Source: an uncultured Oscillospiraceae bacterium
GTDB taxonomy: Bacteria > Bacillota > Clostridia > Oscillospirales > Oscillospiraceae
Reading direction: 5' to 3'
DNA: 9,876 bases
Assembly: GCA_900762005.1 (NCBI GenBank)
Contig: CAAFEV010000225.1
Coordinates: 1 to 9,876 of the forward strand
Shown: piece by piece, positions 1 through 6,143 of the stretch
Numbering within the stretch: position 1 is the stretch's first letter
Layout: each line of letters opens with the position of its first letter
Notes under the pieces: generated by a model
Told to the model about the DNA's origin: nothing
Seen by the model: the letters and a program-made list of their open reading frames with translations, nothing else
Database searches by the model: none
Translations under genes and position numbers: made by a program

Positions 1-891
1 ATTGGTTTTATCGGTCTTGGCATTATGGGAAAGCCCATGGTGAAAAATCTTTTAAAAGCAGGCATTGCGGTTCGCGTGAATGATTTGGTTCAGAGTGCTG
101 TCGATGAGGTTGCCGCGCTCGGGGCCATTCCCTCCGCACCGGCAGAAATCGGCGAAACATGCGAGCTTATTTTTACCATCCTACCCAACGGCGGAATTGT
201 TCAGCAGGTTCTTTTTGCAGACGACGGTGTCGCTGCGGCTCTGCGCGGGGGTGCGCTGGTCGTTGATATGTCCAGCGTGACGCCGGGAGAGTCCCGTTTT
301 TGTGCCGAGCAGCTTGCCAAGCGGAACGTTTCGTTTTTAGACGCACCCGTCTCCGGCGGCGAGCCCGGCGCAATTAATGCCACCTTGTCGTTTATGGTGG
401 GCGGCAGCGAGGAGGCTTTTCAAACCGCGCTTCCCTATTTCAAGCACATGGGCACTTCGGCGATTTTGATTGGACCTGTGGGCAGCGGCTCGATTACCAA
501 GCTGGCAAATCAAATCATTGTCAATCTCGGAATCGCTGCCGTCTCCGAAGCTTTTGTACTTGCCGCTAAAGCGGGAGCCGACCCGGAAAAGGTCTATCAG
601 GCCATCCGCGGTGGTCTTGCCGGCAGTGCCGTGCTGGACGCAAAGGCACCAATGATGTATACACGTAATTTTACACCGGGCGGGAAAATATCCATCAATC
701 ACAAGGATATTAAGAATGTGATGACTGCCGCGCACACGATGGATGTTCCGTTGCCTCTGACCGCACAGCTATATGAAATCATGCAAGCTCTGATGCTGCA
801 CGGCTACGCAAACAACGACCACAGTGCCATTGTCCGCTACTTTGAAGAGCTTGCAACGGTCACTGTGGAAAAGCACGAAGGGGGACAATAA
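1..891 (+). CDS. garR: 2-hydroxy-3-oxopropionate reductase (tartronate semialdehyde reductase), 5' end cut by window
   Basis: The reading frame is open from base 1 and the first codons already give the Rossmann motif GFIGLGIMG. GarR proteins start with only two or three residues before this motif, so the true start lies just outside the window and the ATG at 25, inside the motif, is not the start. Visible hallmarks are the substrate-binding DAPVSGGEP segment (residues about 115-123 of the visible part), the catalytic lysine in GSITKLANQ (about K167) and the QAIRGGLAGS stretch; the C-terminal half reads very much like E. coli GarR. The family reduces tartronate semialdehyde to D-glycerate with NAD(P)H in the cytoplasm. 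The end of strand beta-2 carries Asp followed by Leu (ND-L) where GarR has D-R, which I infer may favour NADH. The stop codon is 2 bases before the next gene. A sister function, L-threonate dehydrogenase (LtnD), belongs to the same superfamily and cannot be fully excluded. Confidence 0.88.
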   Translation: MGFIGLGIMGKPMVKNLLKAGIAVRVNDLVQSAVDEVAALGAIPSAPAEIGETCELIFTILPNGGIVQQVLFADDGVAAALRGGALVVDMSSVTPGESRFCAEQLAKRNVSFLDAPVSGGEPGAINATLSFMVGGSEEAFQTALPYFKHMGTSAILIGPVGSGSITKLANQIIVNLGIAAVSEAFVLAAKAGADPEKVYQAIRGGLAGSAVLDAKAPMMYTRNFTPGGKISINHKDIKNVMTAAHTMDVPLPLTAQLYEIMQALMLHGYANNDHSAIVRYFEELATVTVEKHEGGQ

Positions 892-893
892 GA

Positions 894-1922
894 ATGCTAC
901 CGATTCTCGGAATTTCCATGGGCGATCCCGCCGGTATCGGCGCGGAAATCGCAGTTAAAGCACTTGCAAATCAAGACTGGACGAAAAAATGCTTGCCTAT
1001 TGTCATCGGAGACGCCGCTGCCATGGACGACGCCATTGCCTTTACCGGAGCCGCTTGCCGCTTAAACTGCATTGCCGAGCCCGCGCAGGCCGTCAATGAA
1101 GCAGGCACTATCAATTTAATTAACCTCGGTCTGCTTGCGCCGCACGGCTGGGAATACAAAAAAGTATCCGCTCTTGCGGGAAACGCCGGTTTTCAATATG
1201 TCCGCGAGGCGACGGAGCTTGCAATGGCCAAAAAAATCGATGCTATTGTCACAGGTCCGATTAACAAAGAGGCAATTAACCTTGCCGGGTTCCATTACTC
1301 CGGTCATACGGAAATTCTTGCCGATTTGACCGGAACCAAGGATTACGCCATGCTGCTGACTGGCGGCAACCTGCGCGTCATCCATGTCACAACACACGTA
1401 TCGATGAGGGAGGCCTGCGAACGCATTACCAAGACACGGGTTCATACCGTCATCCGTCTGGCACACGAGGCAATGCTTCTGCTCGGTATGCCGGATGCGA
1501 AAATCGGTGTTGCGGGCTTCAATGCGCATTGCTCCGAAAACGGGCTGTTTGGCGACGAGGAAGCGCGTGCGATTATTCCCGCCATCGAGCAAGCACAGTC
1601 CGAGGGCATTTGCGTCGAAGGTCCCGTACCGCCGGACACGGTATTTGTCAAGGCGCAGGCGGGGCAATACGGTATCGTTGTTGCAATGTATCACGACCAA
1701 GGCCACATCCCTTTGAAGCTCGCAGGCTTCAAGCTCGACCTTGTCACCAACAAGTACACCGCAATGAGCGGCGTGAATTCCACCATCGGACTGCCGATTA
1801 TCCGCACCTCTGTTGACCACGGCACCGCCTTCGGCAAAGCAGGCGAGGGTCGCGCAAACGAAGAAAGTCTCTCAGACGCAATGGACATGGCAATTCTCAT
1901 GGCCAAAAACAAAAAAGCTTAA
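894..1922 (+). CDS. pdxA2: PdxA2-like 4-phospho-D-threonate (4-phospho-hydroxyacid) 3-dehydrogenase
   Basis: This 342-residue protein belongs to the PdxA family of NAD-dependent, metal-dependent dehydrogenases that oxidise C3 of a 4-phosphorylated C4 acid, followed by decarboxylation. Seen motifs: MGDPAGIG near the N-terminus, TGPINKEAI (120-128), SGHTE with H138/T139, and the three metal-ligand histidines at the expected places, H168 (TTH), H212 (NAH) and H267 (MYHDQG). The C-terminal GLPIIRTSVDHGTAF motif is also present. The usual NPHAGEGG loop reads NAHCSENG here, a departure from biosynthetic PdxA. Being next to a DUF1537 kinase and inside a sugar-acid operon argues for the catabolic PdxA2 role, turning 4-phospho-D-threonate or D-erythronate into dihydroxyacetone phosphate and CO2, rather than vitamin B6 synthesis. 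The start ATG follows the garR stop by two bases, and a GGGGGA ribosome site lies inside the end of garR, so the two are probably translationally coupled. Confidence 0.85.
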   Translation: MLPILGISMGDPAGIGAEIAVKALANQDWTKKCLPIVIGDAAAMDDAIAFTGAACRLNCIAEPAQAVNEAGTINLINLGLLAPHGWEYKKVSALAGNAGFQYVREATELAMAKKIDAIVTGPINKEAINLAGFHYSGHTEILADLTGTKDYAMLLTGGNLRVIHVTTHVSMREACERITKTRVHTVIRLAHEAMLLLGMPDAKIGVAGFNAHCSENGLFGDEEARAIIPAIEQAQSEGICVEGPVPPDTVFVKAQAGQYGIVVAMYHDQGHIPLKLAGFKLDLVTNKYTAMSGVNSTIGLPIIRTSVDHGTAFGKAGEGRANEESLSDAMDMAILMAKNKKA

Positions 1923-1945
1923 ATTTATAACAGGAGGAATTCATT

Positions 1946-2983
1946 ATGGATACAATGTACGGTCTCGTAAAAGCCGCACCGGCTCCCGGTGCCGAAATCC
2001 GGGAAGCTCTGCCCATTCCCGCTGTCGGTCCGCGGGATATTCTGGTCAAAGTACGTGCCAGCGCAATTTGCGGCACGGATTCTCATATTATGGCATGGAC
2101 ACCCTATGCACAGCAGCGCGTCCCCACGCCCATGGTATTCGGGCACGAGTTCTCCGGCGATGTCGTGACAGTCGGCGCACAGGTCACTGAGGTGCAGGTC
2201 GGCGACAAGGTTGCCGGCGAAACGCACATTCCCTGCAACAACTGCCGTATGTGTAGCAGCAACAAGCGGCATATTTGCGAAAACATGAAAATCATCGGCG
2301 TGCATGTACCGGGTGCCTTTGCGCAGTATATCTCCTTCCCCGTTGACTGCGCGTTCCGTCTTGCGCCCGATTTTGATTATGTTACAGGCGCACTCTTAGA
2401 GCCGATGGGCGTTGCGGTGCACGGTCTTGACTGCGGCGATATCGCAGGCAAAAGCGTGATTATCAACGGCTGCGGACCGATTGGTCTGATGGCGGTCGGC
2501 GCAGCAAAGGCATGGGGCGCAAAGCAGGTCATCGCGCTCGACGTGGTCGATGACAAGCTTCACGTTGCCACCGAAATGGGTGCCGATTTGGTCTTAAATC
2601 CGTCGAATGCCGACGCGGTTGCCGAAATCGTCAAGTGCACCGGCGGCGGTGCCGATGTCGCACTGGATTACACAGGCGTCGTTCCGGCGATTAAGTCCAT
2701 GTTCCGTATGATTACCAACGGCGGACGCATTGTGCTGGTCGGTCTGCCGAACAACCCCATTGAACTGGATTTGACCTCGGAAATCATTTATAAGGAAGCA
2801 ACCGTTGTCGGCTCAACCGGCCGTCTGATGTATAAAACATGGGAGCAGTGCATTGCGCTCATCAACTCCGGAAAGTTCGATATCCGCCCCGTGATTGCCG
2901 GACAATACGCCCTGCGTGATTTTGAGCAGGCATTTTCCGCAATTCGGGCGGGAAAGCCCGGCAAGATGATTCTCATTCCATAA
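1946..2983 (+). CDS. Zinc-dependent medium-chain dehydrogenase, L-threonine 3-dehydrogenase-like
   Basis: A 345-residue medium-chain dehydrogenase/reductase. Catalytic zinc ligands are visible as C42 (ICGTD), H67-E68 (FGHE) and E152 (LLEP). The structural zinc site is C97, C100, C103 and C111, the classic four-cysteine lobe. The NAD-binding motif GCGPIG is at 175-180, and D199 at the end of the next strand predicts NAD rather than NADP. The stretch ICGTDSHI...PTPMVFGHEF closely resembles E. coli Tdh, and the length agrees with that family. Because it sits between pdxA2 and the DUF1537 kinase, I infer that it oxidises a secondary hydroxyl of a polyol or sugar acid rather than threonine, but the sequence does not show the substrate; sorbitol- or galactitol-phosphate-type activities are also possible. 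It has the best ribosome site in the operon (AGGAGG at 1932-1937) and a 23-base gap from pdxA2, which suggests high translation. Confidence 0.88.
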   Translation: MDTMYGLVKAAPAPGAEIREALPIPAVGPRDILVKVRASAICGTDSHIMAWTPYAQQRVPTPMVFGHEFSGDVVTVGAQVTEVQVGDKVAGETHIPCNNCRMCSSNKRHICENMKIIGVHVPGAFAQYISFPVDCAFRLAPDFDYVTGALLEPMGVAVHGLDCGDIAGKSVIINGCGPIGLMAVGAAKAWGAKQVIALDVVDDKLHVATEMGADLVLNPSNADAVAEIVKCTGGGADVALDYTGVVPAIKSMFRMITNGGRIVLVGLPNNPIELDLTSEIIYKEATVVGSTGRLMYKTWEQCIALINSGKFDIRPVIAGQYALRDFEQAFSAIRAGKPGKMILIP

Positions 2984-2996
2984 GCGGAGCAGAAAA

Positions 2997-4262
2997 ATGA
3001 TGCGGTTATTGGTTATTGCTGACGATTATACCGGTGCGCTGGATACCGGCACGCAATTTGCAAAGCAAGGCATCTCGGCAACACTCTCACTCTATGACAG
3101 CTTGACCGCCGAAACGCTGGCAGCCTGCCGCGAGCAGGTGTTTGTCGTTGACACCGAAAGCCGCCACCTGCCTGCGCACGAGGCAGCTGAACGCGTACAC
3201 GCGGTCACAAGGCTTGCCAAGGCACACGGTTTTCGATACTTTTTTAAGAAAACAGACTCCACACTGCGCGGAAATATCGGCAGCGAGCTGGAAGCCATGC
3301 AGCGTGAATGCGGCGCACAGCAGCTTTACTTTGCACCCGCATATCCCGCGCTTGGGCGCACAACAGAACGCGGTGTGCACTATGTCAACGGCATAGCGCT
3401 TTCCAAGACTGAATTTGCGAGTGATCCGTTCAATCCCGTTACGGAAAGCAATGTAGCTGCCCTGGTGCTTTCGCAATGCAGCAGCCGTGCTTACACCGTT
3501 CAGCCCGGGCAACTCCGGCCGCTCGCCCATACGCCCGAGATGGTAATTGTGAATGCCCGCACAGACGACGATTTGCTCATCGCGGCGCAAGCTCTTTCTG
3601 CGGCAGACCGTCTCACCTGTCTGGCAGGCTGCGCGGGCTTTGCCGCCGCATTGGCGAAGGTGCTCCCCTTTCATACCGCGCCGTGCCATTGGGTGCCGCA
3701 GTCCGGCGGCAGGCTTTTGGTCTCGGGCAGCATCCACCCACAGTCGGTAACGCAATGTCTTTACGCCGTACAGCAATGCAAGTATGCCGACCGACCGCTT
3801 ACACTTCGCCAGATGCTTTCCCGCCAAGACGACTGCACGCAGCTTGTTACATCCGTTTGCGAAACGCTGTCCGCCGGCGACAGTGCTGTCGTGCGTGTCG
3901 CAGGCGGACGCGAGCTGCTGCCGGACGCGGGCAATTATGCCGAGAGCCTTTGTCTGGACGAAACGGCACTGCCTGCCCGCATCGCATGGAAGCTCGGCTA
4001 TGTAACGCAGCAGATTATTCAAAAGCAGCCGCCGGCGTTGCTGACGGTGTTCGGCGGTGACACGCTGATGGGCATTGCAGCCGCATTGCGCTGCCAGAAT
4101 ATAACCCCCGTTACGGAGCTGCTGCCGGGTATTGTTCTTTCGCAAATGCACACAAAGCACGGCTGTCTCGATCTCATTACAAAGGCAGGCGGCTTCGGCT
4201 CAGAGGCTTTGCTTTCTGAAATTGAGGAACGGCTTGCCATTTGGACACCGACAAAATTATAG
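2997..4262 (+). CDS. dtnK: DUF1537 four-carbon acid sugar kinase (D-threonate / 3-oxo-tetronate kinase type)
   Basis: A 421-residue member of the DUF1537 kinase family, which phosphorylates O4 of four-carbon sugar acids (DtnK on D-threonate, DenK-type on D-erythronate, OtnK on 3-oxo-tetronate). Substrate-domain motifs seen are IADDYTGALDTG (7-18), KKTDSTLRGNIG (84-95) and PAYPALGRTTERG (114-126). The C-terminal nucleotide-binding domain shows GSIHPQS (244-250), FGGDT (352-356), LPGI (376-379) and the KAGGFG loop (396-401). The length is normal and no key motif is missing. Adjacent ATG codons at 2997 and 3000 could both start; GGAG at 2986-2989 fits either, so the protein may be one residue shorter. 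The presence of PdxA2 and absence of an OtnC aldolase favour a D-threonate/D-erythronate kinase over OtnK. The symbol is assigned on that context and substrate specificity is not proven by sequence. Confidence 0.85.
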   Translation: MMRLLVIADDYTGALDTGTQFAKQGISATLSLYDSLTAETLAACREQVFVVDTESRHLPAHEAAERVHAVTRLAKAHGFRYFFKKTDSTLRGNIGSELEAMQRECGAQQLYFAPAYPALGRTTERGVHYVNGIALSKTEFASDPFNPVTESNVAALVLSQCSSRAYTVQPGQLRPLAHTPEMVIVNARTDDDLLIAAQALSAADRLTCLAGCAGFAAALAKVLPFHTAPCHWVPQSGGRLLVSGSIHPQSVTQCLYAVQQCKYADRPLTLRQMLSRQDDCTQLVTSVCETLSAGDSAVVRVAGGRELLPDAGNYAESLCLDETALPARIAWKLGYVTQQIIQKQPPALLTVFGGDTLMGIAAALRCQNITPVTELLPGIVLSQMHTKHGCLDLITKAGGFGSEALLSEIEERLAIWTPTKL

Positions 4263-4274
4263 GGAGGAAAATTC

Positions 4275-5054
4275 ATGCAATATTGTTGCTGCGCTTCTTT
4301 TGAACGCTTTCCGCTTGTCAAGGCAGCCGGTTATGACCGCATTGCCTTTCCCGCTGCCGCGCTCGCCGCCTTGCGTGAGGAGGCGTTTGCCGAAATCTGC
4401 GCCGCCGTTGATGCGGGCAGCTTGGTCTGCCGCTCCTTGAATGCATTCTGTCCTGCGGAAATCAAGCTTGTCGGTCCGGCTTACGACCCGTATATTCTCG
4501 GTCGTTATGCGCATCAGCTTGCTGCCCGTGCGGCACGCATCGGCGTGGAATACATCGGCATCGGCTCGCCGAATTCCAGAATTCTCCCGCCGGACTTCGA
4601 CCGAAAAATCGCCATGGAGCAGTGGGAGTCGGCACTTCGTATCATTGCCGACGCCCTTGACCATGTCGGCATCGGTGCTTTGGCAGAGCCGCTATGCACC
4701 CTGGAATGCAACTGGATGAATACAACCGACGAGGTACGCGAGGTGGTGCAACGACTCTCCCTGCCGAATCTCGGTATGGTGTTCGATATGTATCATGCCT
4801 TTGTCATGCAGGAGGATGCCGCACCGCTGCTGCGCGCCCTGCCGTATGTCCGTCTTGTTCATATCGCGCAGTTTGTTGACGGGGAAAAGCATTACCTTCG
4901 TCCGGAACACGAGGCAGACTGCGCTACCTATTTCAAGGTTCTTCGCGAAGCGGGCTATTGCGGCGAAATTGCGGTAGAAGCTACCTATGATGCCATAGAG
5001 GAGGCCTATCCGCGCTCCCTGTCGCTTTTACGCGCATGGTCAGGCGAAGCATAG
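4275..5054 (+). CDS. Sugar (phosphate) isomerase/epimerase, xylose-isomerase-like TIM barrel
   Basis: A 259-residue protein of the AP_endonuc_2/xylose-isomerase-like TIM-barrel superfamily, which includes hydroxypyruvate isomerase, OtnI (2-oxo-tetronate isomerase) and tagatose epimerases. The expected metal-ligand set is visible: E138 (LAEPL), D171 in the FDMYH motif with H174 three residues on, H196 (VHIAQF) and E235 (AVEATY). The N-terminus is unusual, with three consecutive cysteines at 4-6. The length equals that of hydroxypyruvate isomerase, but the N-terminal sequence does not match that enzyme, so I leave the substrate open. In context it probably isomerises or epimerises a C4 or C3 hydroxy/keto acid before or after the kinase step. 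Its ribosome site AGGGAGG (4261-4267) overlaps the kinase stop codon, giving a 12-base gap. No hairpin with a T-run follows, so transcription may read through into the GntR gene. Confidence 0.82.
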   Translation: MQYCCCASFERFPLVKAAGYDRIAFPAAALAALREEAFAEICAAVDAGSLVCRSLNAFCPAEIKLVGPAYDPYILGRYAHQLAARAARIGVEYIGIGSPNSRILPPDFDRKIAMEQWESALRIIADALDHVGIGALAEPLCTLECNWMNTTDEVREVVQRLSLPNLGMVFDMYHAFVMQEDAAPLLRALPYVRLVHIAQFVDGEKHYLRPEHEADCATYFKVLREAGYCGEIAVEATYDAIEEAYPRSLSLLRAWSGEA

Positions 5055-5070
5055 CCGGCACAAATCGTCC

Positions 5071-5100
5071 TTGACAGACGTCGGCGTTAAATGCTATGAT
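5071..5100 (+). promoter_or_regulatory. Sigma-A-type promoter of the GntR regulator gene
   Basis: A consensus -35 TTGACA (5071-5076) and a near-consensus -10 TATGAT (5095-5100) are separated by 18 bases. Transcription would start near 5107, about 20 bases before the GntR start codon. The spacer contains the 6-base palindrome GACGTC directly after the -35 box; it is too short to call an operator. The promoter lies in the only sizeable gap between the catabolic operon and the regulator, so the regulator can be made independently. Confidence 0.72.
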
Positions 5101-5126
5101 AAGTAAAATCGCAAGGGAGCACCGCC

Positions 5127-5801
5127 ATGTACGAATATCAATTTTTACAGGAGCAAGCCTACAAGTACCTGCGCGAGCAGATATTGCAGGACAGGCTGGA
5201 ATACCAGCACGTTTATTCCGAAACACAGATTGCGCGTGAGCTTGGCTGCTCCCGCACACCGGTGAAAGACGCGCTGACCCGTCTGAGCCATGCAAAATAC
5301 ATTGACATTCTTCCAAGTAAGGGCTTTCAGCTTCATAGGCTGACAAAAGACGATCTGACGAACACCTTTCAAACGCGCGTTGCTGTCGAGAGCTTTTGCG
5401 CGATTAGTATCATGCAGGAGCGCGACACGCAACACGGCGCGGAAGCAATCTCCCACCTACGCAAGCTGCTTTCCTTGCAGGAGCAGCTTGCGGACGGAAG
5501 CGATATTGCCTCCTTTCTGCGTTCCGATATTGAATTTCACCACAGTATTATGCATTATGTGGATAATTCGGACTTTGCCGAGCTTTATGAACTGCACGCA
5601 TACCGTATTGAAGAACCGGCACGCCGTTCTCTGCGCGCACCCGACCGCTGCCGCGAGGCTTGGCGCGAGCACACTGCCATTCTCGATGCCCTGCAAAGCG
5701 GCGAAATCAATCGGTGTTATCATGCTGTTTTAAAGCACAATGAAAGCACTTTCGAGCAAAGTGTGCGTCTGCTGCAAAGCGAGGACGCCTCTCGTTGGTA
5801 A
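5127..5801 (+). CDS. GntR-family transcriptional regulator, FCD (FadR) subfamily
   Basis: A 224-residue regulator. Residues about 8-70 form the winged helix-turn-helix, with the recognisable stretch YSETQIARELGCSRTPVKDAL followed by a wing ending KGFQL. Residues about 77-215 are the all-helical FCD ligand domain; a DIEFH motif (D134, H138) with later H182 and H204 fits the metal/ligand-binding residues of metal-type FCD proteins. Such regulators sense carboxylic and sugar acids and control the neighbouring catabolic genes. It lies directly downstream of the C4-acid operon and in the same direction, so I infer control of that operon (whose promoter lies outside the window) and possibly of itself. 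ATG 5127 is chosen because AAGGGAG (5113-5119) is well placed and the N-terminus matches the family. It is followed by a strong terminator at 5850-5897. Confidence 0.88.
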   Translation: MYEYQFLQEQAYKYLREQILQDRLEYQHVYSETQIARELGCSRTPVKDALTRLSHAKYIDILPSKGFQLHRLTKDDLTNTFQTRVAVESFCAISIMQERDTQHGAEAISHLRKLLSLQEQLADGSDIASFLRSDIEFHHSIMHYVDNSDFAELYELHAYRIEEPARRSLRAPDRCREAWREHTAILDALQSGEINRCYHAVLKHNESTFEQSVRLLQSEDASRW

Positions 5802-5809
5802 CACTCATG

Positions 5810-5947
5810 GGGCTGTTGCAGAATCGGTTTTTCTGAAAAATAGCCAAATAAAAACGAGCTGAAAAACGCAAATAATTGCAGTTTTCGGCTCGTTTTTAAA
5901 CTTTTTTAAGAGCGTTTTTTCGAAAAAATTCATTTTGCAACACGCCC
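5810..5947. repeat. MITE-like imperfect palindrome of about 138 bases containing the gntR terminator
   Basis: The left end GGGCTGTTGCAGAAT (5810-5824) pairs with the right end ATTTTGCAACACGCCC (5932-5947), with one bulged base and one G-T pair. Similarity between the arms continues inward: T-run/TGAAAAA on the left against TTTTTTCGAAAAAA (5915-5928) on the right, then the perfect core hairpin. Ends beginning GGG-C-TGTTGCA resemble terminal inverted repeats of several insertion-sequence families (compare the GG..CTGTTGCAAA ends of IS6-like elements), so a non-coding miniature element is plausible. I see no clear target-site duplication in the flanks, and a single copy in the window cannot prove mobility. 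Confidence 0.5.
5850..5897 (+). terminator. Strong bidirectional rho-independent terminator after gntR
   Basis: The left arm AAAAACGAGCTGAAAA (5850-5865) pairs over 16 positions with TTTTCGGCTCGTTTTT (5882-5897), with a single U-G pair. It is topped by a 2x2 internal loop and a GCAA/TTGC inner stem (5868-5871 with 5876-5879) around an ATAA loop. T-runs occur on both strands, so it can stop transcription in either direction. It lies 48 bases after the gntR stop codon, at the centre of the larger palindrome. Confidence 0.85.
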
Positions 5948-5969
5948 TCGTTTTTGGGCGGTATTTATT

Positions 5970-6052
5970 TGCGTTCCGACGAGGTAAAAACCGGCATATG
6001 TGACAAACGCAAGCGTCGTATTTCAGCATTTTTGCTGAAATATCGGAACGCA
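5970..6052. repeat. Nested inverted repeat with mutually exclusive pairings
   Basis: TGCGTTCCGA (5970-5979) pairs perfectly with TCGGAACGCA (6043-6052). Directly abutting the right strand of that stem is a 9-bp hairpin, TATTTCAGC (6019-6027) with GCTGAAATA (6034-6042), around an ATTTTT loop. A competing 7-bp pairing, TTGCGTT (5969-5975) with AACGCAA (6006-6012), would exclude the outer stem. Neither strand shows a T-run that would make it a terminator. No gene is evident in 5948-6063. It lies just upstream of the promoter at 6064, so it is not in that promoter's transcript. Confidence 0.55.
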
Positions 6053-6063
6053 CAAAAAAATCA

Positions 6064-6093
6064 TTGACAAATGCGACACGCGTGTCGCATAAT
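6064..6093 (+). promoter_or_regulatory. Promoter of the nucleotidase-like lipoprotein gene
   Basis: A perfect -35 TTGACA (6064-6069) and a -10 CATAAT (6088-6093, one mismatch to TATAAT) are spaced 18 bases apart. The start point would be near 6100, giving a leader of about 44 bases before the chosen ATG at 6144. The entire spacer is filled by the palindrome at 6071-6090, which overlaps the -10, a layout typical of repressor-controlled promoters. Confidence 0.75.
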
Positions 6094-6119
6094 GATTTTA
6101 GAAAGCGGCACGCGTGTCG
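6071..6119. promoter_or_regulatory. Tandem palindromic operators over the lipoprotein promoter
   Basis: Site 1 is a perfect 20-base palindrome at 6071-6090 whose core reads CGACACGCGTGTCG. Site 2 at 6106-6119 reads CGGCACGCGTGTCG, the same core with one changed base. Their centres (6080/6081 and 6112/6113) are 32 bases apart, close to three helical turns, so two dimers could bind the same DNA face. Site 1 lies between -35 and -10 and site 2 lies just after the likely start point, both repressing positions. Size and symmetry suit a TetR-type dimer; the downstream TetR (7820) is one candidate, but no copy of the motif is visible in front of tetR itself. Confidence 0.72.
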
Positions 6120-6143
6120 TTATTCATCATTGGAGGAATGATT

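Noticed and set aside
25..891. ATG at 25 as the start of the first gene
   Set aside because: It lies inside the NAD-binding GLGIMG motif, and the in-frame codons before it supply the rest of that motif, so the gene starts outside the window.
894..1922. Biosynthetic PdxA (vitamin B6) function
   Set aside because: The gene sits in a sugar-acid catabolic operon beside a DUF1537 kinase, and one conserved loop differs from biosynthetic PdxA.
3087..4160. Long antisense open frame opposite the DUF1537 kinase
   Set aside because: The + strand frame carries every kinase family motif; the antisense translation shows no recognisable domain and is a by-product of GC-biased codon use.
5077..5094. GACGTC in the gntR promoter spacer as a GntR operator
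   Set aside because: A six-base palindrome is expected by chance, and no flanking symmetry or second copy was seen.
5943..5960. CGCCC/GGGCG hairpin as an extra terminator
   Set aside because: The stem is only five pairs and lacks a T-run; its left arm also belongs to the larger palindrome end.
5805..6053. Possible small - strand gene in the intergenic region
   Set aside because: It starts at a GTG, runs through both palindromic elements and a terminator, and its translation looks like low-complexity A/T-rich DNA.
6114..6143. Ten-residue longer start for the lipoprotein
   Set aside because: GGAGG at 6132-6136 lies after that ATG and fits 6144; the signal peptide begins properly with MKR at 6144.
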